From assembly GCA_028291345.1 (NCBI GenBank), contig JAQGIF010000320.1, positions 1 to 50,128 of the forward strand: a DNA stretch of 50,128 bases, given 5' to 3'. Each line of letters starts with the position of its first letter. The stretch's first letter is position 1. This document shows positions 8,035 to 19,838 of the stretch, piece after piece. The DNA is from Rhodospirillales bacterium (GTDB taxonomy: Bacteria; Pseudomonadota; Alphaproteobacteria; BOG-932; Roseiterribacteraceae). The notes under the pieces are model-generated. The model had not been told where the DNA came from, made no database searches, and saw only the letters and a list, made by a program, of their open reading frames with translations. A program made the position numbers and the translations under genes.

Positions 8035-8835
8035 TTAAGACTCCAATGCCGAGGTCACTGCACGCGCTGCCATCACACCGACCAAGTGCGCGCGGTAGGC
8101 CGCCGTCGCATGCAGATCGGTATTCAGATCGTCCGCATCGACAAGGACACTCGCGATGGCTTCCGGCGTAAACGAGGCGGTCAGCGCCGCTTCCATCTCG
8201 GGCACGCGAAACACGCTGGGGCCCGCCCCCGTCACCGCGACGCGCACGCCGCCAGCCGCCCGCGCGACGAATACGCCCGCGACGGCATAGCGGGATGCAG
8301 GATTGGGAAACTTGGCATAGCCCGCAGCCTCCGGAATCGGGAAGCGCACCTGACGTACGATCTCGCCCGGTTCCAGCGCCGTTTCGAACATGCCGGTAAA
8401 GAAATTGTCGGCCGCGATCTCGCGCCTGTCGGTCACCACGGTCGCGCCGAGCCCCACCACACCGGCCGGATAATCGGCCGCGGGGTCGGCATTCGAGATC
8501 GAGCCGCCGATCGTGCCGCGATGGCGAACCTGCGGATCGCCAATCCCTTCGGCGAGGGCCGCAAGCGCCGGCAGCGCCGCCCTGACCTCAGCGGAATGCG
8601 CGACCGTCGCATGGGTCGTCATCGCGCCGATGCGGACTTCTCCATCGCCGACAAATATCCCGGCCAGGTCGGGCAACCCACCGAGATCGACCAAGTCGCT
8701 CGGACTTGCCAGACGCTGTTTCAAGGTGGGGATCAAGGTCATCCCGCCGGCCAGCAGCCGAGCCTCGGGATTGGCATTCAGCAGTGCGGTGGCTTCGGCC
8801 AGCGAACGCGGCTTGTGATAATCGAACGCGTACAT
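8035..8835 (-). CDS. molybdenum hydroxylase FAD-binding (medium, CoxM-like) subunit
   Basis: A 266-residue FAD subunit that passes electrons from the 2Fe-2S clusters to the acceptor. The two flavin-binding loops are visible: LLAGGMTLIPTL (AGG at 29-31) and TIGGS at 108-112, followed by NADPAADYPA. The C-terminal CO-dehydrogenase flavoprotein domain follows. ATG 8835 was chosen over a longer frame that overlaps the small-subunit gene, because MYAFDYHKPRSLAEA is the normal N-terminus. It sits 1 base downstream of the small-subunit stop and is followed by the large subunit. Confidence 0.92.
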   Translation of the reverse strand: MYAFDYHKPRSLAEATALLNANPEARLLAGGMTLIPTLKQRLASPSDLVDLGGLPDLAGIFVGDGEVRIGAMTTHATVAHSAEVRAALPALAALAEGIGDPQVRHRGTIGGSISNADPAADYPAGVVGLGATVVTDRREIAADNFFTGMFETALEPGEIVRQVRFPIPEAAGYAKFPNPASRYAVAGVFVARAAGGVRVAVTGAGPSVFRVPEMEAALTASFTPEAIASVLVDADDLNTDLHATAAYRAHLVGVMAARAVTSALES

Positions 8836-8836
8836 A

Positions 8837-9316
8837 TTAAGCCTTCGCCATGGCGCGGGCCCCGGCTTCGACCGACGCGACAATGTTATGATAGCCGGTG
8901 CAGCGGCAGATGTTGCCCTCCAGCCACTCGCGAACCTCATGCGGGGTCGGCGACGGGTTGCCCTGTGCGAAATCCACCGCGCTCATGATCATGCCGGGGG
9001 TGCAGAAGCCGCATTGCAGCCCGTGATTCTCATTGAAGGCCGCCTGCATCGGATGGAGTTTCTCAGGCGTCCCGAGCCCCTCGATCGTGGTGACCGCTTG
9101 GCCATCGGCCTGAACCGCAAGCATCGTGCAGGATTTGACCGATCGCCCGTCCAGATGGACGACGCATGCGCCGCACTGGCTGGTGTCACAGCCGATATGT
9201 GTGCCGGTGAGGCCCAGATGCTCGCGCAGGAACGTTACCAGAAGGGTGCGAGGTTCCACCGCCGCGCTAACGTCGTTGCCATTAACCGAAAACATGACGG
9301 TAACAGTGTCGATCAT
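8837..9316 (-). CDS. molybdenum hydroxylase 2Fe-2S (small, CoxS-like) subunit
   Basis: A 159-residue iron-sulfur subunit with both clusters intact. The N-terminal ferredoxin-type cluster uses Cys43, Cys48, Cys51 and Cys63 (CDTSQCGAC...C). The C-terminal cluster uses Cys102, Cys105, Cys137 and Cys139 (CGFC and CRC). It moves electrons from the molybdenum centre to FAD. The start ATG at 9316 directly abuts the stop of the upstream coxG-like gene (TAGATG), indicating translational coupling. Confidence 0.95.
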   Translation of the reverse strand: MIDTVTVMFSVNGNDVSAAVEPRTLLVTFLREHLGLTGTHIGCDTSQCGACVVHLDGRSVKSCTMLAVQADGQAVTTIEGLGTPEKLHPMQAAFNENHGLQCGFCTPGMIMSAVDFAQGNPSPTPHEVREWLEGNICRCTGYHNIVASVEAGARAMAKA

Positions 9317-9955
9317 CTAGAAAAGTCCCTTCCAACGAGCTGCTAGGGTAATCACCGCCAGCGCGACCAAGGCCCAAACTAGCCAAGCCTTGCGCTGGGG
9401 GGAAATGGTTTCGGGTCCCATCTCGGCGGGAAGCGGTCGCTCCTCGACGATGACAGGATCGAGCGCGGGACCGGACACCGGAATCTCGGTGACCGCATCT
9501 GGGGATTCGGGCGCGGCATGTTCAAGCCGACGCACGAAATTGCCGAAGAACTCGTCAGTCATCTTCTTGGCCGCCATATCGACCAGGCGCGACCCGATCT
9601 GGGCCAGCTTGCCCGCGACCTGCGCGTGGGCTTCGTAGTGCAGCATCGTCGCGTCGCCATCGGAGACCAAGCGGACGATCGCGCCGCCCTTGACCATGCC
9701 AGCAGCACCACCCGACCCGCTGCCGGTCAGCCTATAGCCATTCGGCGCATCGATATCCGACAGGGTTGCATGGCCCGCGAACTTCGCGCGGACCGGACCG
9801 ACGGCAGCCGAAATCTTGCCTTTGAAGCTGGTATCCGACTCGCGGATCAACTCGTCGCAGCCGGGGATCGACGCCTTCAATATTTCGGGATCGTTCAGCG
9901 CCCGCCAGACCAAAGCCTGCGGAAGCGGAATGCGAAACTCGCCCTTCATGTCCAT
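9317..9955 (-). CDS. CoxG-like SRPBCC protein with C-terminal membrane anchor
   Basis: A 212-residue protein of the CoxG family (START/SRPBCC fold). It opens with [19 protein letters not shown] and has [10 protein letters not shown] and [17 protein letters not shown] Pro-rich linker leads to a single transmembrane helix in the last 25 residues ([16 protein letters not shown]) with basic flanks. In Oligotropha, CoxG recruits the CO dehydrogenase to the cytoplasmic membrane; by analogy this protein would tether the downstream hydroxylase. It is the first gene of the four-gene operon. The 245-base gap to the divergent pckG (9956-10200) should hold both promoters, but I could not single one out. 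Confidence 0.88.
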   Translation of the reverse strand: MDMKGEFRIPLPQALVWRALNDPEILKASIPGCDELIRESDTSFKGKISAAVGPVRAKFAGHATLSDIDAPNGYRLTGSGSGGAAGMVKGGAIVRLVSDGDATMLHYEAHAQVAGKLAQIGSRLVDMAAKKMTDEFFGNFVRRLEHAAPESPDAVTEIPVSGPALDPVIVEERPLPAEMGPETISPQRKAWLVWALVALAVITLAARWKGLF

Positions 9956-10200
9956 GAGATCTAACTTTCATGCCGCTTGCGCCGGCTACGACTATGCCGC
10001 AGTTGAGACGTCGGCTTATTCGATCCCGGCCCTCTTGTAACGAAAAAATCACCCATAAGATTGCCCGGTGCTGATAGATCGGATTGCAAGGCTGGACAGG
10101 ACGCAATTTGCTCATCAAAAAGCACCGAGCGCGGTATGTTGAGTGCCCCTCAGGTTAGGCCGCATGGGCCCTCGTCAAGGACTATGGAGCTTATAGCGTA

Positions 10201-12012
10201 ATGGATCAGCGTATTTCCTTGCCGACCCAACACAAAAGACTACAGGCATGGGTGGACAATGTTGCCGCGCTGACCAACCCCGATCGGGTCTATTGGTGCG
10301 ATGGTTCCACCGAGGAGTATGACCGGCTGTGCCAGCTACTGGTCGATAATGGGACTTTCGAACGACTGTCCGATTCCAAACGTCCGGATTCCTTTTTGGC
10401 TTTGTCCGATCCCGCCGATGTCGCCCGCGTCGAAAGCCGAACCTTTATCTGCTCGCAGGCAGAAGCCGATGCCGGACCAACCAACAACTGGCGCGATCCA
10501 AAGGACATGCGCGACACACTGACCGGGCTGTTCAGCGGATCAATGCGCGGCCGTACGATGTATGTCGTGCCTTTCTCGATGGGCCCGATCGGTTCGGATA
10601 TCTCCAAGATCGGGGTCCAGCTGACCGATTCGCCGTATGTCGCGGTCTCGATGCGGATCATGACGCGCATGGGCGCGGCGGCGCTGGTTCAACTCGGCAC
10701 GGATGGCGAGTTCATCCCCTGCCTGCATTCGGTTGGAGCGCCGCTGGCGGAGGGCGCCCGGGACGTGCCTTGGCCGTGCAATCCTAAGAATGTCTATGTC
10801 GTCCATTTCCCCGAGACGCGGGAAATCTGGTCGTTCGGCTCCGGCTATGGCGGCAACGCGCTGCTCGGCAAGAAATGCTTGGCGCTGCGCATCGCGTCGG
10901 TGATGGCGCGCGATGAAGGCTGGCTGGCCGAGCATATGCTGGTGCTGAAGCTGACCTCGCCCAAGGGCGTCACCAAATTCGTCGCCGGCGCTTTCCCCAG
11001 CGCCTGCGGCAAAACCAACCTTGCCATGCTGATCCCGACGCTGCCGGGCTGGAAGGTGGAAACCGTCGGCGACGATATCGCCTGGATGAAATTCGGGGCC
11101 GACGGACGCCTCTACGCGATCAACCCTGAGGCCGGTTTCTTCGGCGTTGCGCCGGGCACCAGCGACAAGACCAACCCGAATGCCCTCGCCACCGTAGGGC
11201 GCAACTCGATCTTCACCAATGTCGCGAAGACGCCGGACGGCGACGTCTGGTGGGAAGGCCTGGCCAAGACGCCGCCGGCTAGCTTGACCGATTGGCGTGG
11301 CAATGCGTGGACGCCGGCCACCGGCACTCCGGCGGCCCACCCCAATTCGCGCTTCACTACGCCGGCAGCGCAATGTCCCTCCATCGCATCGGAATGGGAG
11401 GATCCCGCCGGCGTCCCGATCGATGCATTCCTGTTCGGCGGCCGCCGCTCACGGGTCGTGCCGCTGGTGTTCGAAGCCCATGACTGGAGGGAGGGCGTAT
11501 TCCTCGCCGCGCAAATGAGTTCGGAAACCACTGCCGCCGCCGTCGGAGCGGTCGGCGAACTGCGGTTCGATCCGATGGCGATGTTGCCCTTCTGCGGGTA
11601 TCACATGGGTGACTATTTTGCCCATTGGCTCAAAATCGGCGAGAAAAAGGGGGCGAAACTGCCCAAGATCTTTTTCGTGAACTGGTTCCGCAAAGGACCG
11701 GACGGGGAGTTCCTGTGGCCCGGCTTCGGGGAGAACTCCCGCGTTCTCGCCTGGATATTCGAACGCTGCGGCGGATCGGCCAAGGCGGTCGATACCGCGA
11801 TCGGCTATGTGCCGACGATCGGTCAGGACGGCATTGAAACCGCCGGCCTTGCGACCTCGGAAGCTGAACTGGCCCGTCTGCTCGATATCGACGAGAAGGA
11901 ATGGGGAGATACCCTCGACCAAGTCCACACCCATTTCGCCCGCTTCGGCGACAAGCTTCCGGCGGAATTCAGCCAGCAGCTGGATTCGTTCACGAAGCGG
12001 TTGGGTCTTTAG
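10201..12012 (+). CDS. pckG: phosphoenolpyruvate carboxykinase (GTP)
   Basis: This 603-residue enzyme converts oxaloacetate and GTP to PEP, CO2 and GDP, the entry to gluconeogenesis. The GTP-type P-loop [13 protein letters not shown] has the hyper-reactive Cys269 and Lys271. [13 protein letters not shown] is a GTP-class metal/substrate motif, and NWFRK near the C-terminus is also typical. The length fits the family (about 600). The ATG at 10201 is preceded by a weak ATGGAG. The 3' end overlaps the convergent sigma-factor gene by 23 bases. It is monocistronic. Confidence 0.96.
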   Translation: MDQRISLPTQHKRLQAWVDNVAALTNPDRVYWCDGSTEEYDRLCQLLVDNGTFERLSDSKRPDSFLALSDPADVARVESRTFICSQAEADAGPTNNWRDPKDMRDTLTGLFSGSMRGRTMYVVPFSMGPIGSDISKIGVQLTDSPYVAVSMRIMTRMGAAALVQLGTDGEFIPCLHSVGAPLAEGARDVPWPCNPKNVYVVHFPETREIWSFGSGYGGNALLGKKCLALRIASVMARDEGWLAEHMLVLKLTSPKGVTKFVAGAFPSACGKTNLAMLIPTLPGWKVETVGDDIAWMKFGADGRLYAINPEAGFFGVAPGTSDKTNPNALATVGRNSIFTNVAKTPDGDVWWEGLAKTPPASLTDWRGNAWTPATGTPAAHPNSRFTTPAAQCPSIASEWEDPAGVPIDAFLFGGRRSRVVPLVFEAHDWREGVFLAAQMSSETTAAAVGAVGELRFDPMAMLPFCGYHMGDYFAHWLKIGEKKGAKLPKIFFVNWFRKGPDGEFLWPGFGENSRVLAWIFERCGGSAKAVDTAIGYVPTIGQDGIETAGLATSEAELARLLDIDEKEWGDTLDQVHTHFARFGDKLPAEFSQQLDSFTKRLGL

Positions 12013-13249
12013 CAGACAGCTTCCCACGCTGCTTCTGGAGAAACCGCCGAACGGCGGGATCGGCCTCGAGGCCGATCGCCCTGTCATAGGCATGAAGCGC
12101 CTCCTCGGCCTCGTCCGCCCGCGCGTGCAAGGCGGCACGCGCCGCCCAATAGGGCTGATAATCGGAAAGCCTTAGATCATGTTCCAGGGCATCGAGCGCG
12201 GCCAGGCCTGCGGAAGGGCTGCGCGCCTCGGCGATTGCGATCGCCCGGTTGATCGCCACGACCGGCGATCCTGTGATCGCCGACAGCGCGGTATAAAGCT
12301 GCTCGATCGCCGCCCAATCGGTTCGCCCAGTCAAGCGACGTGCAACATGAGCCGACTGAACCGCCGCCTCCAGCTGATAGCGGCCGATACGACCGATCGA
12401 AGCTGCCCGGAAAAGCAAGGTTTCGGCTCTGTCAGCCAAATGCTTGTCCCAGAGCGCAGCATCCTGCTCGGCCAGCGGCACATAGTCCCCCTCGACATTC
12501 CGCCGCGCCCCTCGGCGCGCTTCGGCGTGCAGCATCAGCGACAACAGGCCCAACGCCTCGGGCTCATCCGGCAACAGCGAGACGACGAGTTGACCTAGCC
12601 AGACTCCGTCCTCTGCCAGGCTGCGCCGTCGCGTCTCCGTGCCCTCCGGGTCCGACCATCCTTCGGAAAAGGTCGCGTAGATGGCGGCAAGCACAGCATC
12701 CAGCCGATCCGCCAGCTCGCTCTCTTCAGGCGCGCGAAACGGAATACCGGCCTGCTTGATCTTGTTTTTCGCCCGCACCAGACGCTGGCCCATCGTCGCG
12801 GGTGAGACCAAGAAGGCTGAAGCGATGGCGGCGGCGTCGAAGCCCAGTATGGTTTGGAGAATTAACGGTGCGCGAATGCTGGCATCGATCGCTGGATGGG
12901 CGCAGGCAAACATCAGGCCCAGGCGATCATCGGGAATTGGGGCTCCGTCCGTGGCGTTGAGTTCCATCATGAGGCGCAGATGTTCTCTCGCATCTTCAGC
13001 GGTTTGGCGGCGTCGAATCCCGTCCAGCATCTTGCGGCGCGCCACGGTGAGCAACCAAGCCTCGGGCCGAGCTGGGATCCCGGTTCGCGGCCAATCGAAA
13101 AGGGCAGTCGCGAAGGCGTCGGACAGCGCGTCCTCGGCCCCCGCCACATCGCGCATCCGCGCTGCCAGGAAGGCGACCAGCTTGCCGTAGCTTCGCCGCG
13201 CAACCGCCTCCGCGGTCTCACGACTTTGCCGGCCGGCCTCATCCTGCAT
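11990..13249 (-). CDS. ECF sigma factor, ECF42-like, with C-terminal TPR-like extension
   Basis: A 419-residue sigma-70 family protein. The N-terminal region 2 contains [15 protein letters not shown] and [16 protein letters not shown] region 4 helix-turn-helix follows ([21 protein letters not shown]). About 230 further C-terminal residues (DUF6596 type, [21 protein letters not shown]) are characteristic of ECF42 sigma factors. This group has no classical anti-sigma factor and is encoded next to YCII-related DGPF proteins, exactly as here: the YciI gene ends 4 bases upstream. The C-terminal extension is thought to control activity. The 3' end overlaps pckG by 23 bases. Confidence 0.9.
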   Translation of the reverse strand: MQDEAGRQSRETAEAVARRSYGKLVAFLAARMRDVAGAEDALSDAFATALFDWPRTGIPARPEAWLLTVARRKMLDGIRRRQTAEDAREHLRLMMELNATDGAPIPDDRLGLMFACAHPAIDASIRAPLILQTILGFDAAAIASAFLVSPATMGQRLVRAKNKIKQAGIPFRAPEESELADRLDAVLAAIYATFSEGWSDPEGTETRRRSLAEDGVWLGQLVVSLLPDEPEALGLLSLMLHAEARRGARRNVEGDYVPLAEQDAALWDKHLADRAETLLFRAASIGRIGRYQLEAAVQSAHVARRLTGRTDWAAIEQLYTALSAITGSPVVAINRAIAIAEARSPSAGLAALDALEHDLRLSDYQPYWAARAALHARADEAEEALHAYDRAIGLEADPAVRRFLQKQRGKLSAKDPTAS

Positions 13250-13253
13250 CCCG

Positions 13254-13601
13254 TCACATCTCCCAGATCGGGCGAACCTCGACGGTTCCGTGGCTTGCCC
13301 CAGGGCAACGGGCGGCCCACGACAGTGCCGTATCGAGATCGGGGACGTCGATCAGATAGTATCCGCCCAACTGCTCCTTGCTCTCCGCGTACGGGCCGTC
13401 GAGAACTTTGGTCTCGCCGTTCACGATCCGCACGCTTGTGGCGGCATTCGTGCCCCTAAGCCGATCAGAACCCAGCCTGACGCCCGCAGCGGTCAGCGCG
13501 TCGGTATAGGCCCCATAGGCAGCCATCGCCTGTCCCATCTGTTCCTGGGTCATGGTCGGCCAGTGCGCCTCGTTGGCATAAATCAGCAGCATGTATTTCA
13601 T
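13254..13601 (-). CDS. YCII-related (DGPF-domain) protein
   Basis: A 115-residue ferredoxin-like fold protein beginning MKYMLLIYANEAHW and carrying DGPYAESKEQLGGYY, the DGPF-type motif. Its function is unknown; family members partner genomically with ECF41/ECF42 sigma factors and may modulate them or be targets. It precedes the ECF42-like gene by 4 bases, so the two are one operon. Two adjacent ATGs (13604 and 13601) follow GAGGAG; I chose the second for better spacing. The bases between it and the methyltransferase stop at 13705 are enough for a promoter. Confidence 0.88.
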   Translation of the reverse strand: MKYMLLIYANEAHWPTMTQEQMGQAMAAYGAYTDALTAAGVRLGSDRLRGTNAATSVRIVNGETKVLDGPYAESKEQLGGYYLIDVPDLDTALSWAARCPGASHGTVEVRPIWEM

Positions 13602-13704
13602 CATCGTCTCCTCAGGTCGGTTATGGCGTGGCAGCATGCCCCCGCTGGCTGAATGACGTTCGAACAGACCGGATTCCGACAGAAGCCGGAATTATTTCGC
13701 CGGC

Positions 13705-14547
13705 TCACATCTTTTGCGCGGCGAACAGCCCATAACGCATTGCGCCGCTGCGATAGGCCCACAAGATGCGCAGCAGGGTTATGGCGAAGCTGCGGTCGGA
13801 ATTCTGCGGGTCAAGCAGGAAAGTGCGATAACTGCGCTGGGTCGCAACTCCCTTGGCGGCGCGGACTAGGCACAGCCACCACGTGCGCCAGACATAGGGC
13901 GTCAGATCCTCGAAGCTGGTGACCTTGAGGCCCGCCTCGGCCATCATCGTCCGGTATTCGCTCTCCGATCCCATGCTGGGCAGCCGCCCCTCGCGGCAGA
14001 TCGGTTCCAGCAGATGGTTGATTGCAGCCGGGCTGGGCTTTTCCGACGATAACCAGACGCAGTTGGCGAAGCGGCCGCCGGGTTTCAGCGTACGCGCCAC
14101 CTCCGCGAAGAAGAGCGGCTTATTGACCATATGCTCCGAGCTTTCGATCGACAGGACCGCGTCGAAACTTTCGGCCGGAAACGCGTTCTCCAGCCAATCT
14201 TGCTGCATCAGTCTGGGATTGACGCGTGGATGGGCGCTGCCGGCATAGGCAAGTTGCGCGCCCGACAGAGTCAGCCCGGTAACCTCGCAGCCCCAGCGGT
14301 CGACCAGCAGGCGCGATGTGCCGCCATAGCCGCAGCCGACATCGCAAACGGTTTGGCCGGGTTTAATCTCCAGCCGTTCGGCCACTGCGGCGCTGAGGGC
14401 CTCGCAGGCCTCGAGTGGAGTTTCCCGGCCGCTGCGCCACAGCCCATGATGCACATGCTCGCCCCATATCTCGCGATAGAAACGATCCAGATTGTCGTAG
14501 TGCTGGGCGACGCTTTCGGCGGTTTGGATGGTTTTGGGAATGATCAT
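13705..14547 (-). CDS. SAM-dependent methyltransferase, CFA/tocopherol methyltransferase-like
   Basis: A 280-residue class I methyltransferase. The SAM motif I is VCDVGCGYGGTSRLL, the acidic motif II region lies in CEVTGLTLS, and motif III-like SFDAVLSIESSEHM precedes LKPGGRFANCVW. The N-terminal HYDNLDRFYREIWGEHVHHG is typical of cyclopropane-fatty-acyl and gamma-tocopherol methyltransferase-like enzymes that act on lipids or small molecules. The substrate is not identifiable. It starts 6 bases after the stop of the small lipoprotein gene, so the two are likely co-transcribed. Confidence 0.85.
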   Translation of the reverse strand: MIIPKTIQTAESVAQHYDNLDRFYREIWGEHVHHGLWRSGRETPLEACEALSAAVAERLEIKPGQTVCDVGCGYGGTSRLLVDRWGCEVTGLTLSGAQLAYAGSAHPRVNPRLMQQDWLENAFPAESFDAVLSIESSEHMVNKPLFFAEVARTLKPGGRFANCVWLSSEKPSPAAINHLLEPICREGRLPSMGSESEYRTMMAEAGLKVTSFEDLTPYVWRTWWLCLVRAAKGVATQRSYRTFLLDPQNSDRSFAITLLRILWAYRSGAMRYGLFAAQKM

Positions 14548-14553
14548 CCGGGG

Positions 14554-14943
14554 TCAGCCTGCCAGGAATTCGGAACGCAGCGCCAGGATCGCCTCGTCGT
14601 CCAGCTTCAGCCCATCGCGGACACAGCGGTCCCTCGATCCATAGGTCTTGTCGACCGCGTCGAACCCGGCCTGCAGATATGCCGGCCGAACACCGAGCAG
14701 CGGTTCTAAAAGCTTTAGGTTGATACGGCCTTTCATGATCGCTCGCAGCCGTTCGTTTTGATTGCCGAGATAGGGCGCGGTCCAACTGACGGTGAAGACT
14801 TGATTGTCTAAGCTAGTGACGCTTGCAGCGGTAAAGGGGATGGGCTTGCTGCCGACTTGCGACGCACGCATACAGCCCGACAAGCCGCCGCCCATGACGA
14901 TGGCGATTAAGGCTATTGCGCCTTTGGTAATGCGTATCGACAT
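14554..14943 (-). CDS. small putative lipoprotein
   Basis: A 129-residue protein with a lipoprotein signal: basic start MSIRITKG, hydrophobic core AIALIAIVMGGG and lipobox LSGC. The mature part has no family I recognise. The C-terminal AILALRSEF suggests a soluble periplasmic domain. The ATG at 14943 was chosen because it starts the signal peptide. The open frame continues upstream in phase through the C-terminal remnant of the phosphodiesterase pseudogene, giving a spurious 223-codon frame. Its partner is the downstream methyltransferase; a role in envelope lipid processing is only inference. Confidence 0.7.
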   Translation of the reverse strand: MSIRITKGAIALIAIVMGGGLSGCMRASQVGSKPIPFTAASVTSLDNQVFTVSWTAPYLGNQNERLRAIMKGRINLKLLEPLLGVRPAYLQAGFDAVDKTYGSRDRCVRDGLKLDDEAILALRSEFLAG

Positions 14944-14999
14944 GCAGGCTCCCCTAAATTTCCGGAGTCTAGATGGGGCCGGTGAAGTTGAGAAGCGGA

Positions 15000-15994
15000 A
15001 GCCGTCTTGATGTTGGAACAGCGGCGTGCCGGCGGCATTCGGCAACTCGACGCCCACCAGCTTTGGGATGGTCGGCGCGAGAGCCCGCATATCGACCTCG
15101 CCGAGCGAACCACGGGCAGCAATGTGCGGCCCCGTGATGACGAGCGTAGCCCGCATCTCGGGATGATTGGGGAAATAGCCATGCATTCGCTTCAGCGTTC
15201 CCGGTATGACGAGCGGCCCGCGCACCTTGTTTCGAACTCGTAATCGATTCGCGCGTCGGCGAAGAAGTCCGCGTCCGGGTTGCTGCCCCGGGCTTGAATG
15301 TCGGATCGCGAAATGACCTGCGCGATGCCTGAGGCCGGGTCCGCCGCCAGACGATCCAGCCGGGCCTTGACCTTGGCGGCAAGCGCCGGATCGTCGCGCC
15401 GCGCCAGAACGACCGCGGCCGAGCTTCCTGCGAACCGGCCGTACTCGTGCTGCTCATGATCGAGGCTGGACAAATGGAGGATTAAAAGGGCTGGGTGTTT
15501 GAGCGCGATGATCGCCGCCGCGGCCTTAGATTTGCCCTCGTTGGCGGAAGGGTCTTCGCTGGCCATGTCTACCAGCGTCACATGCGCCTTGGCCTCGGTC
15601 GCGTCGAGCAGCCCCAGCGTGCAAAGCGCCCGGACCAGCTTCAGATCGCCGGGCGTGTGCGAACGCCGATATTCGGGCACATTGTCATCGATCCGCGGCG
15701 CATCCATCGTCACCGGCCAGCCGAGGCTTGCCACCGGCCGCCCAGCGGCATGGACCACGTCCGATAAGGTAACGGCGAAACGCCGGTCACCAGGGTCGTG
15801 TGATTGGGGTAGGTAACGCTGGGCAGTGCAACACGCACGCCCGTAGCATAAGAGCCTTCGTGCATCAGGCGCTGCAGGTTGGGGACAGGCACGCCCCGCT
15901 TCTCGGCCTCGAACACATGGCCGGGACGCAGACCATCGATCGAGATCATCACCACGGGAGGCGCCCTCGCCCCGTGTCTAGTGTCAGCAAGCAA
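15000..15994 (-). pseudogene. decayed nucleotide pyrophosphatase/phosphodiesterase (alkaline phosphatase superfamily)
   Basis: Three out-of-phase pieces make one type I phosphodiesterase. The first piece has VVMISIDGLRPGHVFE (metal site) and YPNHTTLVTGVSP (Thr nucleophile region). The frame then jumps to VVHAAGRPVASLGWPVTMDA, with the segment that normally lies between (RHG... to ...VPT) missing, so a deletion joined them. The middle piece carries LILHLSSLDHEQHEYG, then breaks near 15220. The last piece has MHGYFPNHPEMRATLVITGP and DMRALAPTIPKLVGVELP. At least two frame changes and an internal deletion exclude a working enzyme. The first piece has only a TTG start and no complete signal peptide. 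Ends are approximate. The 15995-16110 gap up to gyrB shows nothing else. Confidence 0.85.
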
Positions 15995-16110
15995 GAAGTC
16001 GCGAGGAAGCGATCAACATGCGCATAGCCGCCTCCAGCCAGGATCATTTCACGCCGATATTTAAAGGGGTTGGTTTGAAACTGAACCGATACCTATCCGA
16101 CGCGCGTCTT

Positions 16111-18618
<2,508 letters not shown>

Positions 18619-18639
18619 TTAAGTAGTATAGATGATTCG

Positions 18640-19824
18640 CTATGCGGGGGTGATATGCGCGTCGCGAATGCTGAAATGCTGGGCAGCGCCGTCCAGGGCG
18701 TCGAACAAGGCGCGATCCGTTCCCGTCATCCAGGCTTGAACACCGAGTGCACCGATTTCGCCATACAGCGCCTGCCGCCGCGCCTCGTCCAGATGGGCCG
18801 CGACTTCATCCAATAGCAGAATAGGCGTGCGGCCACGTTCGGCCATCGCCAACCGCGCCGCGGCCAGTATGATCGCGACCAACATGGCCTTCTGCTCGCC
18901 GGTTGATGTCAGCGCCGCCGGCACGTTTTTCTCGCGATAGGTCACACCCAGATCGCCGCGATGAGCGCCGATCTGGGTTTCGCCTTGGGCGGCATCGCTG
19001 CTGCGGTTCCGCGCTAAACCCGCTTTCAACCAGTCCTCGACCGCTAGCGCCGGTTCCTGCATCAGCCGGGCTTCTATCGGACCTTGCGCGGTGATGATCG
19101 GGCGCGGAAAAGGGCCCGTCGCAGCATCAAGTGCCTGCGCCAGCCGCCCAACCATATCCACCCGAGCCGCTGCAAGTGCAACGCCCGTGGCTGCCAGTTC
19201 GGCCTCCACCGCATCGAGCCAGGCAGCCTCGCCCGGGCGTTCAGCCAGCAACCGGGCGCGCTGCCGCAAGCCCAGGTCGTGCCGCGTCACCCGCCCAGCA
19301 TGCGCTGGGTCCAACCCAAAGATCAGCCTATCCAGAAACCGACGCCGCGCCTTCGCCCCTTCGATGAACAACCTATCCATATGGGGTGTTAGCCAAACAA
19401 CGGAAAGGATCTCGGCCAGAGCGGCTTGGCTGCGGCCTAGCCGGCCATCGATCTGGATCGTCCGGCGTTCGCTGCCGGCCTCTCGGCCCGTACCCACCAG
19501 TGTCTCGCCAGCCGGGCCGACGATCGTCGCAGCAACACCCCAGACAGCATCCGGATGGGCGCCTATTCGCTGAAAATCGGCTGAGCGAACGCTGCGCAGA
19601 CCACGCCCGGGAGACAGCAGGCTGATCGCTTCAAGAAGGTTAGTTTTGCCGGCGCCGTTCGGGCCGGTGAGGACCACCGCGCCGGGGCGCGCTTCGATCC
19701 TGGCGGCACTATAACAGCGAAATTCCGTCAAGGTCAGCCGCGCCACCGAGGCTGAAACAACCGGCTTTCTGATCGAAGGCAAGCTGGGCGCGTCGTTTGC
19801 AGGCTGATTACGCGCGGCGATCAT
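18640..19824 (-). CDS. recF: DNA replication and repair protein RecF
   Basis: A 394-residue SMC-like ATPase that loads RecA at gaps with RecO and RecR. Walker A is GPNGAGKTNLL, the signature is SLLSPGRGLR plus the LTSTGEQKAML region, and Walker B is ILLLDEVAAHLDE. ATG 19824 gives an N-terminal extension of about 26 residues before the conserved VARLTLTEFRCY. A GTG at 19746 would give the compact family start, so the start is uncertain. It is 14 bases downstream of dnaN. Confidence 0.96.
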   Translation of the reverse strand: MIAARNQPANDAPSLPSIRKPVVSASVARLTLTEFRCYSAARIEARPGAVVLTGPNGAGKTNLLEAISLLSPGRGLRSVRSADFQRIGAHPDAVWGVAATIVGPAGETLVGTGREAGSERRTIQIDGRLGRSQAALAEILSVVWLTPHMDRLFIEGAKARRRFLDRLIFGLDPAHAGRVTRHDLGLRQRARLLAERPGEAAWLDAVEAELAATGVALAAARVDMVGRLAQALDAATGPFPRPIITAQGPIEARLMQEPALAVEDWLKAGLARNRSSDAAQGETQIGAHRGDLGVTYREKNVPAALTSTGEQKAMLVAIILAAARLAMAERGRTPILLLDEVAAHLDEARRQALYGEIGALGVQAWMTGTDRALFDALDGAAQHFSIRDAHITPA

Positions 19825-19838
19825 GGAAAACGGGCTAT

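Noticed and set aside
6738-8171. 477-codon open frame antisense to the molybdenum hydroxylase genes
   Set aside because: It is a GC-rich shadow of the large-subunit gene, with no recognisable domain or ribosome-binding site. Many similar long antisense frames exist in this window.
5682-9955. True aerobic CO dehydrogenase
   Set aside because: The large subunit has AYRGAGR, the form II signature, not the AYXCSFR loop needed for the Cu-S-Mo centre.
10020-10060. Possible tRNA-like T-arm in the coxG-pckG gap (ttcgatcccggcc)
   Set aside because: No matching acceptor stem, anticodon arm or GGTTCGA consensus could be built around it.
16099-16108. Perfect palindrome gacgcgcgtc just after gyrB, considered as a terminator
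   Set aside because: It has no loop and no T-run on the gyrB side; short GC palindromes are expected by chance here.
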